Assembly (NCBI RefSeq): GCF_017833415.1
Contig: NZ_JAFICC010000015.1
Location: forward strand, 62,001 to 126,000
Source of the DNA: Flavobacterium sp. 1355
GTDB taxonomy: Bacteria > Bacteroidota > Bacteroidia > Flavobacteriales > Flavobacteriaceae
DNA length: 64,000 bases
Reading direction: 5' to 3'
Shown here: one piece after another, positions 52,707 through 61,489 of the stretch
Layout: every line of letters starts with the position of its first letter
Position numbering within the stretch: position 1 is the first letter of the stretch
Program-made: the position numbers and the translations under genes
The notes under the pieces: generated by a model
Told to the model about the DNA's origin: nothing
Databases searched by the model: none
What the model saw: only the letters and a program-made list of their open reading frames with translations

Positions 52707-55700
52707 ATGCAAAATACCAAAATCAAAACTACCTGTTCCTATTGTGGCGTTGGCTGTGGCATAATTGTCACCAACGATGCCAAAAATGGTGTAATGGTCG
52801 AAGGTGACAAAGATCATCCTGTAAATAAAGGAATGTTATGTTCTAAAGGAATGAATTTGCATTACGTAGTTAATGATACTTCAGACCGAATTCTGTACCC
52901 AGAAATGCGTGGCAGCAAATCGTATCCGCTGGAACGCGTAAGCTGGGATACTGCTCTTGACCGCGCCGCAGCTGTTTTTACTTCAATCATAAAAAAACAC
53001 GGACCAGACAGCATTGGTTTTTATATTTCAGGCCAGTGTTTAACCGAAGAATATTATCTGGTAAATAAACTGGTTAAAGGCTTTCTGAAAACCAATAATA
53101 TCGACACCAACTCCAGGCTTTGCATGAGCTCTGCCGTTGTAGGTTACAAAAAAACTTTTGGAGAAGATTCTGTACCAATCGCTTATGATGATATTGAACT
53201 GGCTGATACATTTCTAATTACAGGTGCAAATCCTGCCTGGTGCCACCCTATTCTATTCAGACGAATTGAAAAACATAAAGAGAAAAATCCGAAGATAAAA
53301 ATCATTTGTATTGATCCGCGCCGAACCGATACCGCTGCTTTTGCCGATCTGCATTTGCAGATTATTCCGGGTTCGGATATTATTCTGTACCACGCCATTG
53401 CAAAACGCATTATCGAAAAAGGCTACGTAGATCATGACTTTGTAAAAAACAATGCCGAAAATTTCAAACCATATAAAGATCTTGTTTTAGGAACTTCTTT
53501 AGAAAAAGCTTCCAAACTCTGTGGTATTTCGGTAAACGATATCAAACTCGCCGCAGACATTATCGGAAAAGCAAAAGGATTTATTTCGCTTTGGGCAATG
53601 GGATTAAATCAAAGTGCTGTCGGGGTAGATAAAAATACGGCTTTACTAAATTTATCTTTATTGACAGGACAAGTAGGAAAACCTGGCTCCGGCCCATTTT
53701 CCTTAACCGGTCAGCCAAACGCAATGGGTGGACGAGAAGTTGGCGGAATGGCAACTTTATTGGCCGCACACAAAGAAATTGCCAATCCGGAACACAGAAA
53801 AGAAGTTGCCGATTTTTGGGGAGTTGATGAAATTTCTGATAAACCGGGATTAACAGCAACCGAAATGTTTGATGCTTTGGAGTCTGGAAAAATGAAAGCG
53901 GTCTGGATTATCTGTACCAATCCTCTGGTAAGTTTGCCAGATTCCCGACGTATCGAAAAAGCACTTCAAAACGCTAAGTTTGTTGTCGTTCAGGATATTT
54001 CGCATAATGCCGACACGGCAAAATATGCTGATTTGTTATTACCTGCTGCCGGATGGTTAGAGAAAGAAGGAACCATGACCAACTCTGAGCGCCGTATTTC
54101 TTATCTTCCAAAAGGAATTAACGCGCCCGGAGAAGCACTTCCGGATATTGAAATTTTAATTCGCTTTGCTAAAAAAATGAATTTCAATGGATTCAATTTT
54201 AACAGTGCCGAAGAAATTTACAAAGAGCATTGTGCGCTTACCAAAAACACCAATATTGATATTTCTTTCTTAAACTATCATCGTTTAAGAAATGAAGGAA
54301 CTTTTCAATGGCCGGTTCCTGATTATGGGCATCCGGGCACTCCGAGATTATTTACCGATAAAAAATTCTATACCCCATCAGGAAAAGCGATTTTTAATCT
54401 GCCCGTTTCTATTGAAAATACATCTGTTCAGCCCAATGCTGAATTTCCTTTTATTTTAACCACCGGAAGAATTCGAGATCAATGGCATACAATGACCAAA
54501 ACCGGAAAAGTATCGCGATTATTAACGCATATTCCGAGCCCGGTTTTAGAAATAAATCCAATTGATGCTTTCAAAAATGAAATAAAAAATGGTGACATTG
54601 TTACCGTTAAAAGCAAAAATGGTGAAGTTCGTGTAAAAGCAAAAGTAACCGATTCTATAAAAGAAAAAGTAGTTTTTCTGCCTATGCACTGGGGCAAACA
54701 GCTTGAAAATGACTTAAACCGAACCAATAATTTAACCAATACGGTTGTTGACCCAATCTCAAAAGAACCAGATTTTAAATACACCACTGTTTCGATTACC
54801 AAATATGTAAAACCATTTCAGAAAATTGCAATTGTGGGTGCCGGAGCAGCGTCTTTCAGGTTTATACAAAATTACAGAGAATTCAACTCAACCGATGAAA
54901 TCATTGTTTTTTCGAATGAAATAAACCCATTTTACAATCGCGTTCTGCTTCCTGAATATATGACAGGAGAATTTAGCTGGGAACAGCTTTTAAAAGTAAA
55001 AGATGGCGAGGCTTTCAATAAATTAAAAATTACCATGAAAGCCGGAGTAGCAATTGATAAAATTGATGCAAACCAAAAAACAATCGTCGACAGCCTGGGT
55101 GAAATTCACACTTTTGATTCGTTGATTTTAGCCACCGGAAGCCGTCCTTTTATCCCCGAAAATGCACAGCTTCATCTTCCCGGCCGATTTACCGTTAGAA
55201 GAAAAGAAGATGCTGACCGCTTAAAAAAACACCTCGACAGTACCAATCTTCCGCCAGAAGAGCAGCATGTTGTGATTATCGGAGGAGGTCTGCTAGGCTT
55301 GGAACTGGCTGCAGCATTAAAACACAAAAAAGTTAAAACAACAATCGTTCAGAGAGCTTCGCGCTTAATGGAAAGACAGCTGGATCTTATTTCGAGTAAA
55401 TTACTGGCCGAGGAAGTACAGCTCAGGGATATTCAGATTTATTTTGATAATGAAGTGAGTACCGTCTTTGATACCGATAATCCAAACGAAATAGAAATCG
55501 CTCTGAAAAGCGGAAAAATAATAACAGCAAATGCTATTGTTTATACAATAGGAACGATTCCGAATATAGAAATTGCACGCGAAACAGGTCTTGCCTGCGG
55601 ACGTGGCGTAAAAGTAAACCAATATCTGCAATCATCCCATCCTGATATATTTGCAATTGGTGAGATTGCAGAATTCAATAATAAACTTTTTGGAATTACC

Positions 55701-56225
55701 TCTGCAGCCGAAGAACAGGCTGATATTCTGGCCAACTTTTTGGCAGGCGACATCAGCAGTTATTATAAAGGTTCTATTTTAATGAATATTCTAAAACTGG
55801 AAGATATTAATCTATGCAGCATTGGGGATATCGAAATTCCCGAAAATGATGATTCTTATGAGGAAATTGTTTTTACCGATTTAAAACAGCGCTATTACAA
55901 AAAATGTATCGTAAAGAATGATTTGTTGGTCGGTGCTATTTTAATGGGCGATAAAAATGAATTTGCCGAATTTAAAACAATGATTGAAAGTAAAATCGAA
56001 TTATCGGACAAACGAAATTCATTGCTAAGAGGAAGTTCAACAGCCAAACCGGTTTTAGGAAAATTAGTGTGCTCCTGCAGTCAGGTTGGAGCCGGAAATA
56101 TAGAAGAGACCATAAAAAGCGGTGTAAATAATTTTACCGATTTGTGCAAAAATACAGGCGCAGGCCTGGGATGCGGCAGTTGCAAAACAGAGGTTAAAGA
56201 GATACTGGCAAAGTGTAAAGTTTAA
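52707..56225 (+). CDS. nasA: Assimilatory nitrate reductase: NasA-type molybdoenzyme fused to FAD/NAD(P) reductase and BFD domain
   Basis: A 1172-residue fusion. The N-terminus has a [4Fe-4S] site Cys10-x2-Cys13-x3-Cys17-x27-Cys45. The bis-MGD molybdenum domain has its Mo ligand at Cys139 (NSRLCMSS), and a dinucleotide-binding domain spans about 580-695. From about 706 a NirB/NasC-like FAD-NAD(P) oxidoreductase follows (GAGAAS at 711-716, GGGLLGLE at 859-866, FAIGE), then a C-terminal BFD [2Fe-2S] domain with Cys1122, Cys1124, Cys1156 and Cys1159. It reduces nitrate to nitrite in the cytosol. Fusing reductase and catalytic subunit would let one chain pass electrons from NAD(P)H to molybdenum. 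Confidence 0.93.
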   Translation: MQNTKIKTTCSYCGVGCGIIVTNDAKNGVMVEGDKDHPVNKGMLCSKGMNLHYVVNDTSDRILYPEMRGSKSYPLERVSWDTALDRAAAVFTSIIKKHGPDSIGFYISGQCLTEEYYLVNKLVKGFLKTNNIDTNSRLCMSSAVVGYKKTFGEDSVPIAYDDIELADTFLITGANPAWCHPILFRRIEKHKEKNPKIKIICIDPRRTDTAAFADLHLQIIPGSDIILYHAIAKRIIEKGYVDHDFVKNNAENFKPYKDLVLGTSLEKASKLCGISVNDIKLAADIIGKAKGFISLWAMGLNQSAVGVDKNTALLNLSLLTGQVGKPGSGPFSLTGQPNAMGGREVGGMATLLAAHKEIANPEHRKEVADFWGVDEISDKPGLTATEMFDALESGKMKAVWIICTNPLVSLPDSRRIEKALQNAKFVVVQDISHNADTAKYADLLLPAAGWLEKEGTMTNSERRISYLPKGINAPGEALPDIEILIRFAKKMNFNGFNFNSAEEIYKEHCALTKNTNIDISFLNYHRLRNEGTFQWPVPDYGHPGTPRLFTDKKFYTPSGKAIFNLPVSIENTSVQPNAEFPFILTTGRIRDQWHTMTKTGKVSRLLTHIPSPVLEINPIDAFKNEIKNGDIVTVKSKNGEVRVKAKVTDSIKEKVVFLPMHWGKQLENDLNRTNNLTNTVVDPISKEPDFKYTTVSITKYVKPFQKIAIVGAGAASFRFIQNYREFNSTDEIIVFSNEINPFYNRVLLPEYMTGEFSWEQLLKVKDGEAFNKLKITMKAGVAIDKIDANQKTIVDSLGEIHTFDSLILATGSRPFIPENAQLHLPGRFTVRRKEDADRLKKHLDSTNLPPEEQHVVIIGGGLLGLELAAALKHKKVKTTIVQRASRLMERQLDLISSKLLAEEVQLRDIQIYFDNEVSTVFDTDNPNEIEIALKSGKIITANAIVYTIGTIPNIEIARETGLACGRGVKVNQYLQSSHPDIFAIGEIAEFNNKLFGITSAAEEQADILANFLAGDISSYYKGSILMNILKLEDINLCSIGDIEIPENDDSYEEIVFTDLKQRYYKKCIVKNDLLVGAILMGDKNEFAEFKTMIESKIELSDKRNSLLRGSSTAKPVLGKLVCSCSQVGAGNIEETIKSGVNNFTDLCKNTGAGLGCGSCKTEVKEILAKCKV

Positions 56226-56319
56226 AATTTTGTTCCAGGTTTTCTTTGTTTCAAGTTTCAGGTTAACCCCTTGCGCATAAACTTGAAACGTGAAACATGA
56301 AACTAAAAAACTAAAGAAA

Positions 56320-57759
56320 ATGGAATTGACAAGACTTATAGTAAAAGGCGGCGTGATTTCGCCGGGAGAACTTAGAGAAATTGTAAACATCGCAACAGAT
56401 CAGGGGCTGGATTCTATTTCTTTTGGATCCAGACAGGATATTATTTTTCCTAAAGGTTTTAAATCTTTTCATGAAGAAGATTTTGGAAAACATCACTTTG
56501 TTTACCCCGACCAAAAGAGCGGAAATAATATTGTTTCGTCTTATGTTTCCACTGATATTTTTAGAAATACAAACTGGCTCACCGGAACCCGCTTCTTGTA
56601 TATTTTAGAAGAATTTAAAGAACACCCAAAACTAAAAGTCAATATCACAGATCCTAAGCAGCAATTGGTTCCTTTGTTTACGGGACACCTTAATTTTGTT
56701 GCATCAGAGCATGAAGATTACTGGTATTTGTACATTCGTTTGCCAAAATGGGAACAGATGGAAGTTTATCCGGTTTTGGTTTACAGCTGGGATCTGGCCA
56801 AAATATATTATGAAATAGAAAAAATTGTTGAAGAAGAGTCTGTTGGTATCGAAATGCTTTTTACGCTGGTCAGCGAAGCTTTAGACACTAATAACAGAAC
56901 AATTGACAAACCGCTGAATGTTCCTTTTTATCCATTTCCGTATTATGAAGGAATGAATAGAATGGGCATCGATCAATATTGGCTTGGTCTTTACTGGAGA
57001 AATAATCTGTATGATCTGGATTTTTTAAAAGAAATGTGTGATTTATGTTTTGAATGTAAAATTGGAAAGATCTGCATCACGCCCTGGAAATCTTTTATCA
57101 TAAAAGGAATTCCAAAAGACCGAAAACTCGAATGGGAAAAATTTCTGGGAAAAAAAGGAATAAACGTTCGCCATTCCCTGCTGGAATTAAACTGGCATTT
57201 GCCTGTTGCCACAGATTGGTCTTTGAACCTTAAAACTTTTTTGGTTCGTACCCTCGATCAATTTGACATCAGTACTTACGGACTTAATTTCGGAATTTCA
57301 GAATACAATCGCGACGGGCACTATTTTACATCGATCGTAATTGAAAAAAATGAGCTTCCGGCTGCTTTGGAATCCATTAAAATAAGGGATACTTATAATG
57401 TCTTATTTGCAAAAAATTTCGACCCGAATACACGCGAATATATTGTGCATTCACAAGACATCGACAAACTCGAACTGCCTACAATCTTAATTGAACTGAG
57501 CCGAAAATATTTTGAAGAGCTCGGAAACTCAATTCCCGAAATAGAAAGTCCACAGAAAAAAGAAAAACCTCAATTGGATATCTACCAATGCCAGGAATGT
57601 TTAACGCTTTACAATTCGGAATATGGAGATGAAAGCCAGGAAATTCCGAAAGGTATTTTATTTGAAAACCTGCCCGAAACATTTTGCTGCTCTTTATGCG
57701 AGGCACCAAAAAGCAATTTCAGAATTTTGGACACGAGCGATAGCGAACTGACGAAGTAA
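56320..57759 (+). CDS. Rubredoxin-domain protein with sulfite/nitrite-reductase half-domain sequence
   Basis: A 479-residue protein from ATG 56320 (MELTRLIVKGGVISPGELRE). The N-terminus (about 8-45: GGVISPGELREIVNIATDQG, LDSISFGSRQDIIFP) resembles the ferredoxin-like half-domain of nitrite/sulfite reductases, and a similar but worn repeat is plausible around 300-370. A cysteine cluster CDLCFECKIGKIC lies at 240-252, but the CxxxxxC/CxxxC siroheme ligands are absent. A complete rubredoxin domain (Cys424, Cys427, Cys457, Cys460) ends the protein. It follows nasA by 94 nt. I infer an electron-transfer role for nitrate or nitrite reduction. Confidence 0.82.
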   Translation: MELTRLIVKGGVISPGELREIVNIATDQGLDSISFGSRQDIIFPKGFKSFHEEDFGKHHFVYPDQKSGNNIVSSYVSTDIFRNTNWLTGTRFLYILEEFKEHPKLKVNITDPKQQLVPLFTGHLNFVASEHEDYWYLYIRLPKWEQMEVYPVLVYSWDLAKIYYEIEKIVEEESVGIEMLFTLVSEALDTNNRTIDKPLNVPFYPFPYYEGMNRMGIDQYWLGLYWRNNLYDLDFLKEMCDLCFECKIGKICITPWKSFIIKGIPKDRKLEWEKFLGKKGINVRHSLLELNWHLPVATDWSLNLKTFLVRTLDQFDISTYGLNFGISEYNRDGHYFTSIVIEKNELPAALESIKIRDTYNVLFAKNFDPNTREYIVHSQDIDKLELPTILIELSRKYFEELGNSIPEIESPQKKEKPQLDIYQCQECLTLYNSEYGDESQEIPKGILFENLPETFCCSLCEAPKSNFRILDTSDSELTK

Positions 57760-57804
57760 ATTGTAGAAAATTAATCTCATAGGATAAATTATTAGGAGCT
57801 ATTT

Positions 57805-57883
57805 CCCGCTATCCGTTCCAATCTTTTGTGTCTCGTTAAAGAAACGAGACACAAAAGGATTTCCACTTCTATCGGGGCTAGGG
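57805..57883. repeat. Dispersed structured repeat, copy A
   Basis: CCCGCTATCCGTTCCAATC, then the hairpin TTTTGTGTCTCGTT + AAAG + AACGAGACACAAAA, then GGATTTCCACTTCTATCGGG and GCTAGGG. The inner loop differs from copies B and C, but the outer boxes match. The rest of the 57760-58150 gap is AT-rich and holds the next gene's promoter region. Confidence 0.85.
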
Positions 57884-58150
57884 CACTCGTATTCAATAAC
57901 ACCCTTTTCATAAAATTAGATTTCTTTTTATTTAGACAGCAATTTCTTCTGTTTTTTCATGTAGAATTGTTAAGAGATTTTAGTTTTGAATTTTACTTAA
58001 AAAACTAATATTTTAGAATTCAGCGCATTAACGTTAAATTCTCTTCAAAAACTTAACATTGCAAAGCTTGTTTTATAACTATCTTTACTTAACTGAAACT
58101 TAACAATTTGGTTACATTGTTATAAATATACTCATCTAAATCACATTTAT

Positions 58151-58732
58151 ATGGAAAACAAAAATGACGAAACTACTCCTGAGAAAATCGATTCTCCAAC
58201 TACAGAAAATGTAAATTCGGCTACAGAAAATACGCCTCCTGCAAAAACACCAGTTCGCAAAACTACAACTGCAAAACCTGCAGCTTCAGCAACCGCAAAA
58301 CCGGCTGCAGCGAAACCAGCTGTAAAATCAGCAACTCCGACAGCCACGGTAAAACCAACTGTACGCAGAACCCCGGCAAAAAAAGTAACGGCTCCTGTAG
58401 TAAAACCAGTAGTGATAGAACCAATATCTGAATTAAAAAACGAAAATATATCTGAGGTTTCGGAAACAGAAGAAACTGTAAAAGATAAATCTAATAAAAA
58501 GAAGAAAAAAGTGAAAGACAAAGAAAAGGACAAAGCGAAAAAGAAATTAGCCAAGAAAAAAGAAGAAGCTAAAAAAGACAAAAAGAAAGAAAAAGCGAAA
58601 AAAGCAAAACTAAAAGCTGCCGCTAAGAAAAAAGAGAAAGCAAAAAAAGCAAAGGATAAAGCCAAAGCAAAAAAAATTGCCAAAAAGAAAGCGAAGTCCA
58701 AGAAAAAAGCAAAAGCTAAAAAGAAAAAATAA
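58151..58732 (+). CDS. Histone H1-like lysine/alanine-rich protein
   Basis: A 193-residue protein of very low complexity. The N-terminal half (1-110) is rich in Pro, Thr and Ala (TAKPAASATAKPAAAKPAVK), and the C-terminal half (115-193) is almost entirely Lys/Ala with a few Glu (KKKEEAKKDKKKEKAKKAKL). It resembles bacterial H1-like (Hc1/KfrA-like tail) DNA-binding proteins. It is probably nucleoid-associated. A convincing antisense frame exists only because of the lysine bias. Confidence 0.75.
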   Translation: MENKNDETTPEKIDSPTTENVNSATENTPPAKTPVRKTTTAKPAASATAKPAAAKPAVKSATPTATVKPTVRRTPAKKVTAPVVKPVVIEPISELKNENISEVSETEETVKDKSNKKKKKVKDKEKDKAKKKLAKKKEEAKKDKKKEKAKKAKLKAAAKKKEKAKKAKDKAKAKKIAKKKAKSKKKAKAKKKK

Positions 58733-58738
58733 TATTAA

Positions 58739-58772
58739 GAAGGTTTGACTTGAAAAAGTCAGACCTTTTTTT
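58739..58772 (+). terminator. Terminator after the histone-like gene
   Basis: AAGGTTTGACTT / AAGTCAGACCTT stem with a GAAA loop and a following run of nine T. Confidence 0.9.
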
Positions 58773-58774
58773 TT

Positions 58775-58904
58775 GTCATCCTGAGCGAAGTCGAAGGACC
58801 ACACCAGAAACTCGACAAAGTAATTCGACAAAGAAACGCACCTAAGAAATGCACCAATCTATGCGGAGTTTCTGGTGTGGTCCTTCGACTTCGCTCAGGA
58901 TGAC
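58775..58904. repeat. Palindromic repeat with perfect 39-bp arms (GTCATCCTGAGCGAAGTCGA...)
   Basis: The left arm 58775-58813 (starting GTCATCCTGAGCGAAGTCGA) is exactly complementary to 58866-58904. The 52-nt loop has CTCGACAAAG and GCACC repeats. It is the best-preserved member of the GTCATCCTGAG family and lies between convergent transcription units. Confidence 0.95.
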
Positions 58905-58918
58905 AAAACTTTGCGGTT

Positions 58919-58951
58919 ATCTTTGTCAAAGTTTCAAACTTTGACAAAGAT
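58919..58951. repeat. ATCTTTGTCAAAGTTT hairpin repeat
   Basis: Arms ATCTTTGTCAAAGTTT and AAACTTTGACAAAGAT are perfectly complementary around a single C. It is the cleanest of three CAAAGTT-family hairpins and sits just beyond the moaA stop codon; there is no T-run on the minus strand, so terminator function is uncertain. Confidence 0.85.
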
Positions 58952-58961
58952 TTCTTAACCC

Positions 58962-59969
58962 CTACCCCCCAATCGCAATCATACTGCGATTATCAAAATG
59001 CTTTTTAGGATCATCCATTTCATCAATGGTTACCATTCCGGCTCTAACTTTCTTTTTACTTTGAATAGAAGAAGAAATTAAATCCGTAATCGACTCGCCA
59101 TTTCTAAAAGGCGTTAAGAGATCGGTTTCAGCATTAGAGAAAAGACAGTTTTTGATTTTTCCGTCGGCAGTGAGGCGAATGCGGTTACAGCTGTCGCAAA
59201 ACGGATTCGTAATCGAACTTATGATTCCGAAATCGCCCTGAAAATCTTTTATTTTATAAGTTCTCGCAGTGAAGTTTTTTTCGTCTTCCAGTTTTATAAT
59301 TTCTCCTGCAGTAAAAGTATTCCCAACCAAAGATAAAATCTCATTTTGCGAAACCATTTTGCTTCTGTCCCACTCGTTTCCGGCAAATGGCATAAACTCA
59401 ATAAAGCGAACAGAAATCGGTAAAAACTGCGTTAGTTTGACAAAATCGACAATTTCGTTATCATTAAAACCTTTCATCAAAACCACATTTACCTTTACAT
59501 GAAAATCGTGATTCAAAAGCAAATGCAAATTATCGATTACTTTCTGAAACTGATTTCTAAGCGTAATGGTATGAAATTTAGACGCAACCAAAGTATCTAA
59601 ACTCAAATTGATCTTTTTAATTTTAAATTGCTTTAAAACATCGATATGACGGTCAATTAAAATTCCGTTTGTAGTGATCGAAAGTGAAATATCAAGAGAA
59701 GCCAGTTTGGAAATGATTTCGGGGAAATCTTTTCTCAAAAGCGGTTCTCCGCCTGTCAGTCTAATTTTGTCTACACCATTTTGTGCGAAAGTCTGAGCGA
59801 TACCAAAAATCTCGTCGGCCGTCATTAAACTGGCTTTTGGAGAAAGCGCAATTCCGTCTGCCGGCATGCAATACGTGCAGCGCAAATTGCATTTTTCCAG
59901 CAACGAAATGCGTAAATAATTGTGTTTACGCCCAAAACCATCCGTCAAAATAGTGTTAGAGGCTGTCAT
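58962..59969 (-). CDS. moaA: GTP 3',8-cyclase MoaA
   Basis: A radical-SAM enzyme that starts molybdopterin synthesis from GTP together with MoaC. The 335-residue protein has the SAM cluster CNLRCTYC (Cys27, Cys31, Cys34), a GGEP motif (LTGGEPLLRKDFPE) and the C-terminal substrate cluster NPFCDSCNRIRLTADG ... KNCLFS. It ends in GG, required for MoaA activity. Its start overlaps the stop of the moaC-mogA gene by 14 nt. Confidence 0.96.
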   Translation of the reverse strand: MTASNTILTDGFGRKHNYLRISLLEKCNLRCTYCMPADGIALSPKASLMTADEIFGIAQTFAQNGVDKIRLTGGEPLLRKDFPEIISKLASLDISLSITTNGILIDRHIDVLKQFKIKKINLSLDTLVASKFHTITLRNQFQKVIDNLHLLLNHDFHVKVNVVLMKGFNDNEIVDFVKLTQFLPISVRFIEFMPFAGNEWDRSKMVSQNEILSLVGNTFTAGEIIKLEDEKNFTARTYKIKDFQGDFGIISSITNPFCDSCNRIRLTADGKIKNCLFSNAETDLLTPFRNGESITDLISSSIQSKKKVRAGMVTIDEMDDPKKHFDNRSMIAIGG

Positions 59970-60870
59970 GATTTTTTCCTTTTAAAATGTGAAATACGTG
60001 CATTACATGCGGAAAAACAGCATCCATAGATTCGCTTGCTCCGTTTGTTGAGCCCGGCAATGCCAAAACCAGACTTTTACCCAAAGTTCCGGCAACAGTT
60101 CTGGACAGCATCGCATAAGGCATTCTTTGTTGACCGTAATCGCGAATCGCTTCTTCAATTCCCGGAATTCGGCTTTCTAATAATGGCGCCAAAGCTTCCG
60201 GCGTAACATCTCTTGGAGATAATCCGGTTCCGCCCGTAAAAATCACCAATTGGTTTTCTCCGGCAAAAGCCTTAGTTCTTTCCTGAATAATGTCAAATTC
60301 ATCCGGAATGATTTCGTAATGCGATGTTTCTACTCCGTATGAATTTAATTTCTCGACTATAATTTTTCCGGAACGATCTTCTTTATCGCCGGCAAAAATA
60401 GAATCGGAACATACAAAAACAGCTGCTTTAATCGTATTTGGAAATTTATTTTTGAAAGAAGATTTTCCGCCTTCCTTATTGATTAATTTGATAGTCGAAA
60501 TTTCAATTTCTTTATCAATCGGTTTCAGCATATCGTACATGGTCAATGCCACAATCGACGCGCCATGCATCGCCTCAACCTCAACTCCGGTTTTGTAAAC
60601 AGTTTTGACATTGAAGATAATATGAATCTCCAAACCTTCAATCTTATACTCTACCGAAGTATATTCAATTGGAAGCGGGTGACAATCCGGAATGGATAAA
60701 TGCGTATTTTTAACAGCAAACAATCCAGCCGTTTTGGCCATTTCGAGCACATTTCCTTTTGGAACCAAATTATTCACCACAGCGTCAATTGTTTCCTGTC
60801 TGCTGACTTTTACAATTGCAGTTGCGGTTGCTTTTCTTAACGTGCTTATTTTATGCGTAATATCTACCAT
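59956..60870 (-). CDS. moaCB: Bifunctional MoaC-MogA/MoaB molybdopterin biosynthesis protein
   Basis: A 304-residue fusion. The N-terminal MoaC domain (about 1-145) has IPDCHPLPIEYTSVEYKIEG and EVEAMHGASIVALTMYDMLK and forms cyclic pyranopterin monophosphate. The C-terminal MogA/MoaB domain (about 150-304) has IFTGGTGLSPRDVTPEAL and LPGSTNGA and adenylylates molybdopterin. This fusion is known in Bacteroidota. It overlaps moaA and lies 8 nt downstream of moaE. Confidence 0.94.
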   Translation of the reverse strand: MVDITHKISTLRKATATAIVKVSRQETIDAVVNNLVPKGNVLEMAKTAGLFAVKNTHLSIPDCHPLPIEYTSVEYKIEGLEIHIIFNVKTVYKTGVEVEAMHGASIVALTMYDMLKPIDKEIEISTIKLINKEGGKSSFKNKFPNTIKAAVFVCSDSIFAGDKEDRSGKIIVEKLNSYGVETSHYEIIPDEFDIIQERTKAFAGENQLVIFTGGTGLSPRDVTPEALAPLLESRIPGIEEAIRDYGQQRMPYAMLSRTVAGTLGKSLVLALPGSTNGASESMDAVFPHVMHVFHILKGKNHDSL

Positions 60871-60878
60871 TATATTTT

Positions 60879-61310
60879 TTAGGTATTTTGTTTCCAGGTG
60901 AAAGTATCGTTTTCAAACATTTCTTTGCCAAAAATCGGCACATCGGTTTTAATCCAGTTTACAATGGCTTCTGTGGCTTCATAAACTTGCTTGCGTCGTG
61001 TTGCCGAAACAAAAACAAACAGACAAATTTCGCCTGCCTTTACAACGCCCAAACTGTGGTAAATGTGCATGCAGGTTAAGTCAAATTTAGCAAATGCTTT
61101 TTCACGAATCGCATGCAAGGCTTCATTTGCCATGTCTGTGTAAGCAGAATAATCAATTGCCACCACGGTATTGTCATGAATTACATCGGCACGAACTTGT
61201 CCCAGAAAAATATTATGTGCGCCAATCGTGTGTTTCGATTGGTGTTTAGCGATTGACTCAGCTATAAATTCAGGAGCTATTGGCCCTTCTACAAATACAT
61301 TTTTACTCAT
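60879..61310 (-). CDS. moaE: Molybdopterin synthase catalytic subunit MoaE
   Basis: A 143-residue MoaE that inserts dithiolene sulfurs with MoaD. It has the conserved MYHSLGVVKAGEICLFVFVS, ATRRKQVYEATEAIVNWIKT and IFGKEMFENDTFTWKQN, including the active-site lysine. The moaD gene is about 1.3 kb upstream in the same operon, separated by the moeB-like gene and a palindromic repeat. Confidence 0.95.
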   Translation of the reverse strand: MSKNVFVEGPIAPEFIAESIAKHQSKHTIGAHNIFLGQVRADVIHDNTVVAIDYSAYTDMANEALHAIREKAFAKFDLTCMHIYHSLGVVKAGEICLFVFVSATRRKQVYEATEAIVNWIKTDVPIFGKEMFENDTFTWKQNT

Positions 61311-61325
61311 TGTTTTATATTTTTT

Positions 61326-61489
61326 GCCACAGATTAAAAGGATTTTTTTCTTACGCCACGAATTACACTAATTTCCGCGAATTAATTTTTGTTTTTTTTG
61401 AATAATAATTTGTGAAAATTAGTGTAATTCGTGGCAAAAAATTTTACACAAGTAATTCAAAAATCATTTTAATCATTTTAATCTGTGGC
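61326..61489. repeat. Nested palindromic repeats inside the molybdenum-cofactor operon
   Basis: The outer arms are GCCACAGATTAAAAGGATTT and its partner ending ATTTTAATCTGTGGC. The inner arms are GCCACGAATTACACTAATTT and AAAATTAGTGTAATTCGTGG C, 20-21 bp. It occupies the whole moeB-moaE spacer. It is the same nested design as at 29013. Confidence 0.88.

Noticed and set aside
57826..58008. 60-residue frame after the rubredoxin gene
   Set aside because: It begins inside structured repeat copy A and has no recognisable protein features.
58147..58701. 184-residue antisense frame over the histone-like gene
   Set aside because: It is Phe/Ala/Ser-rich only because the plus-strand gene is Lys/Ala-rich; the plus-strand frame has the right start, terminator and family resemblance.
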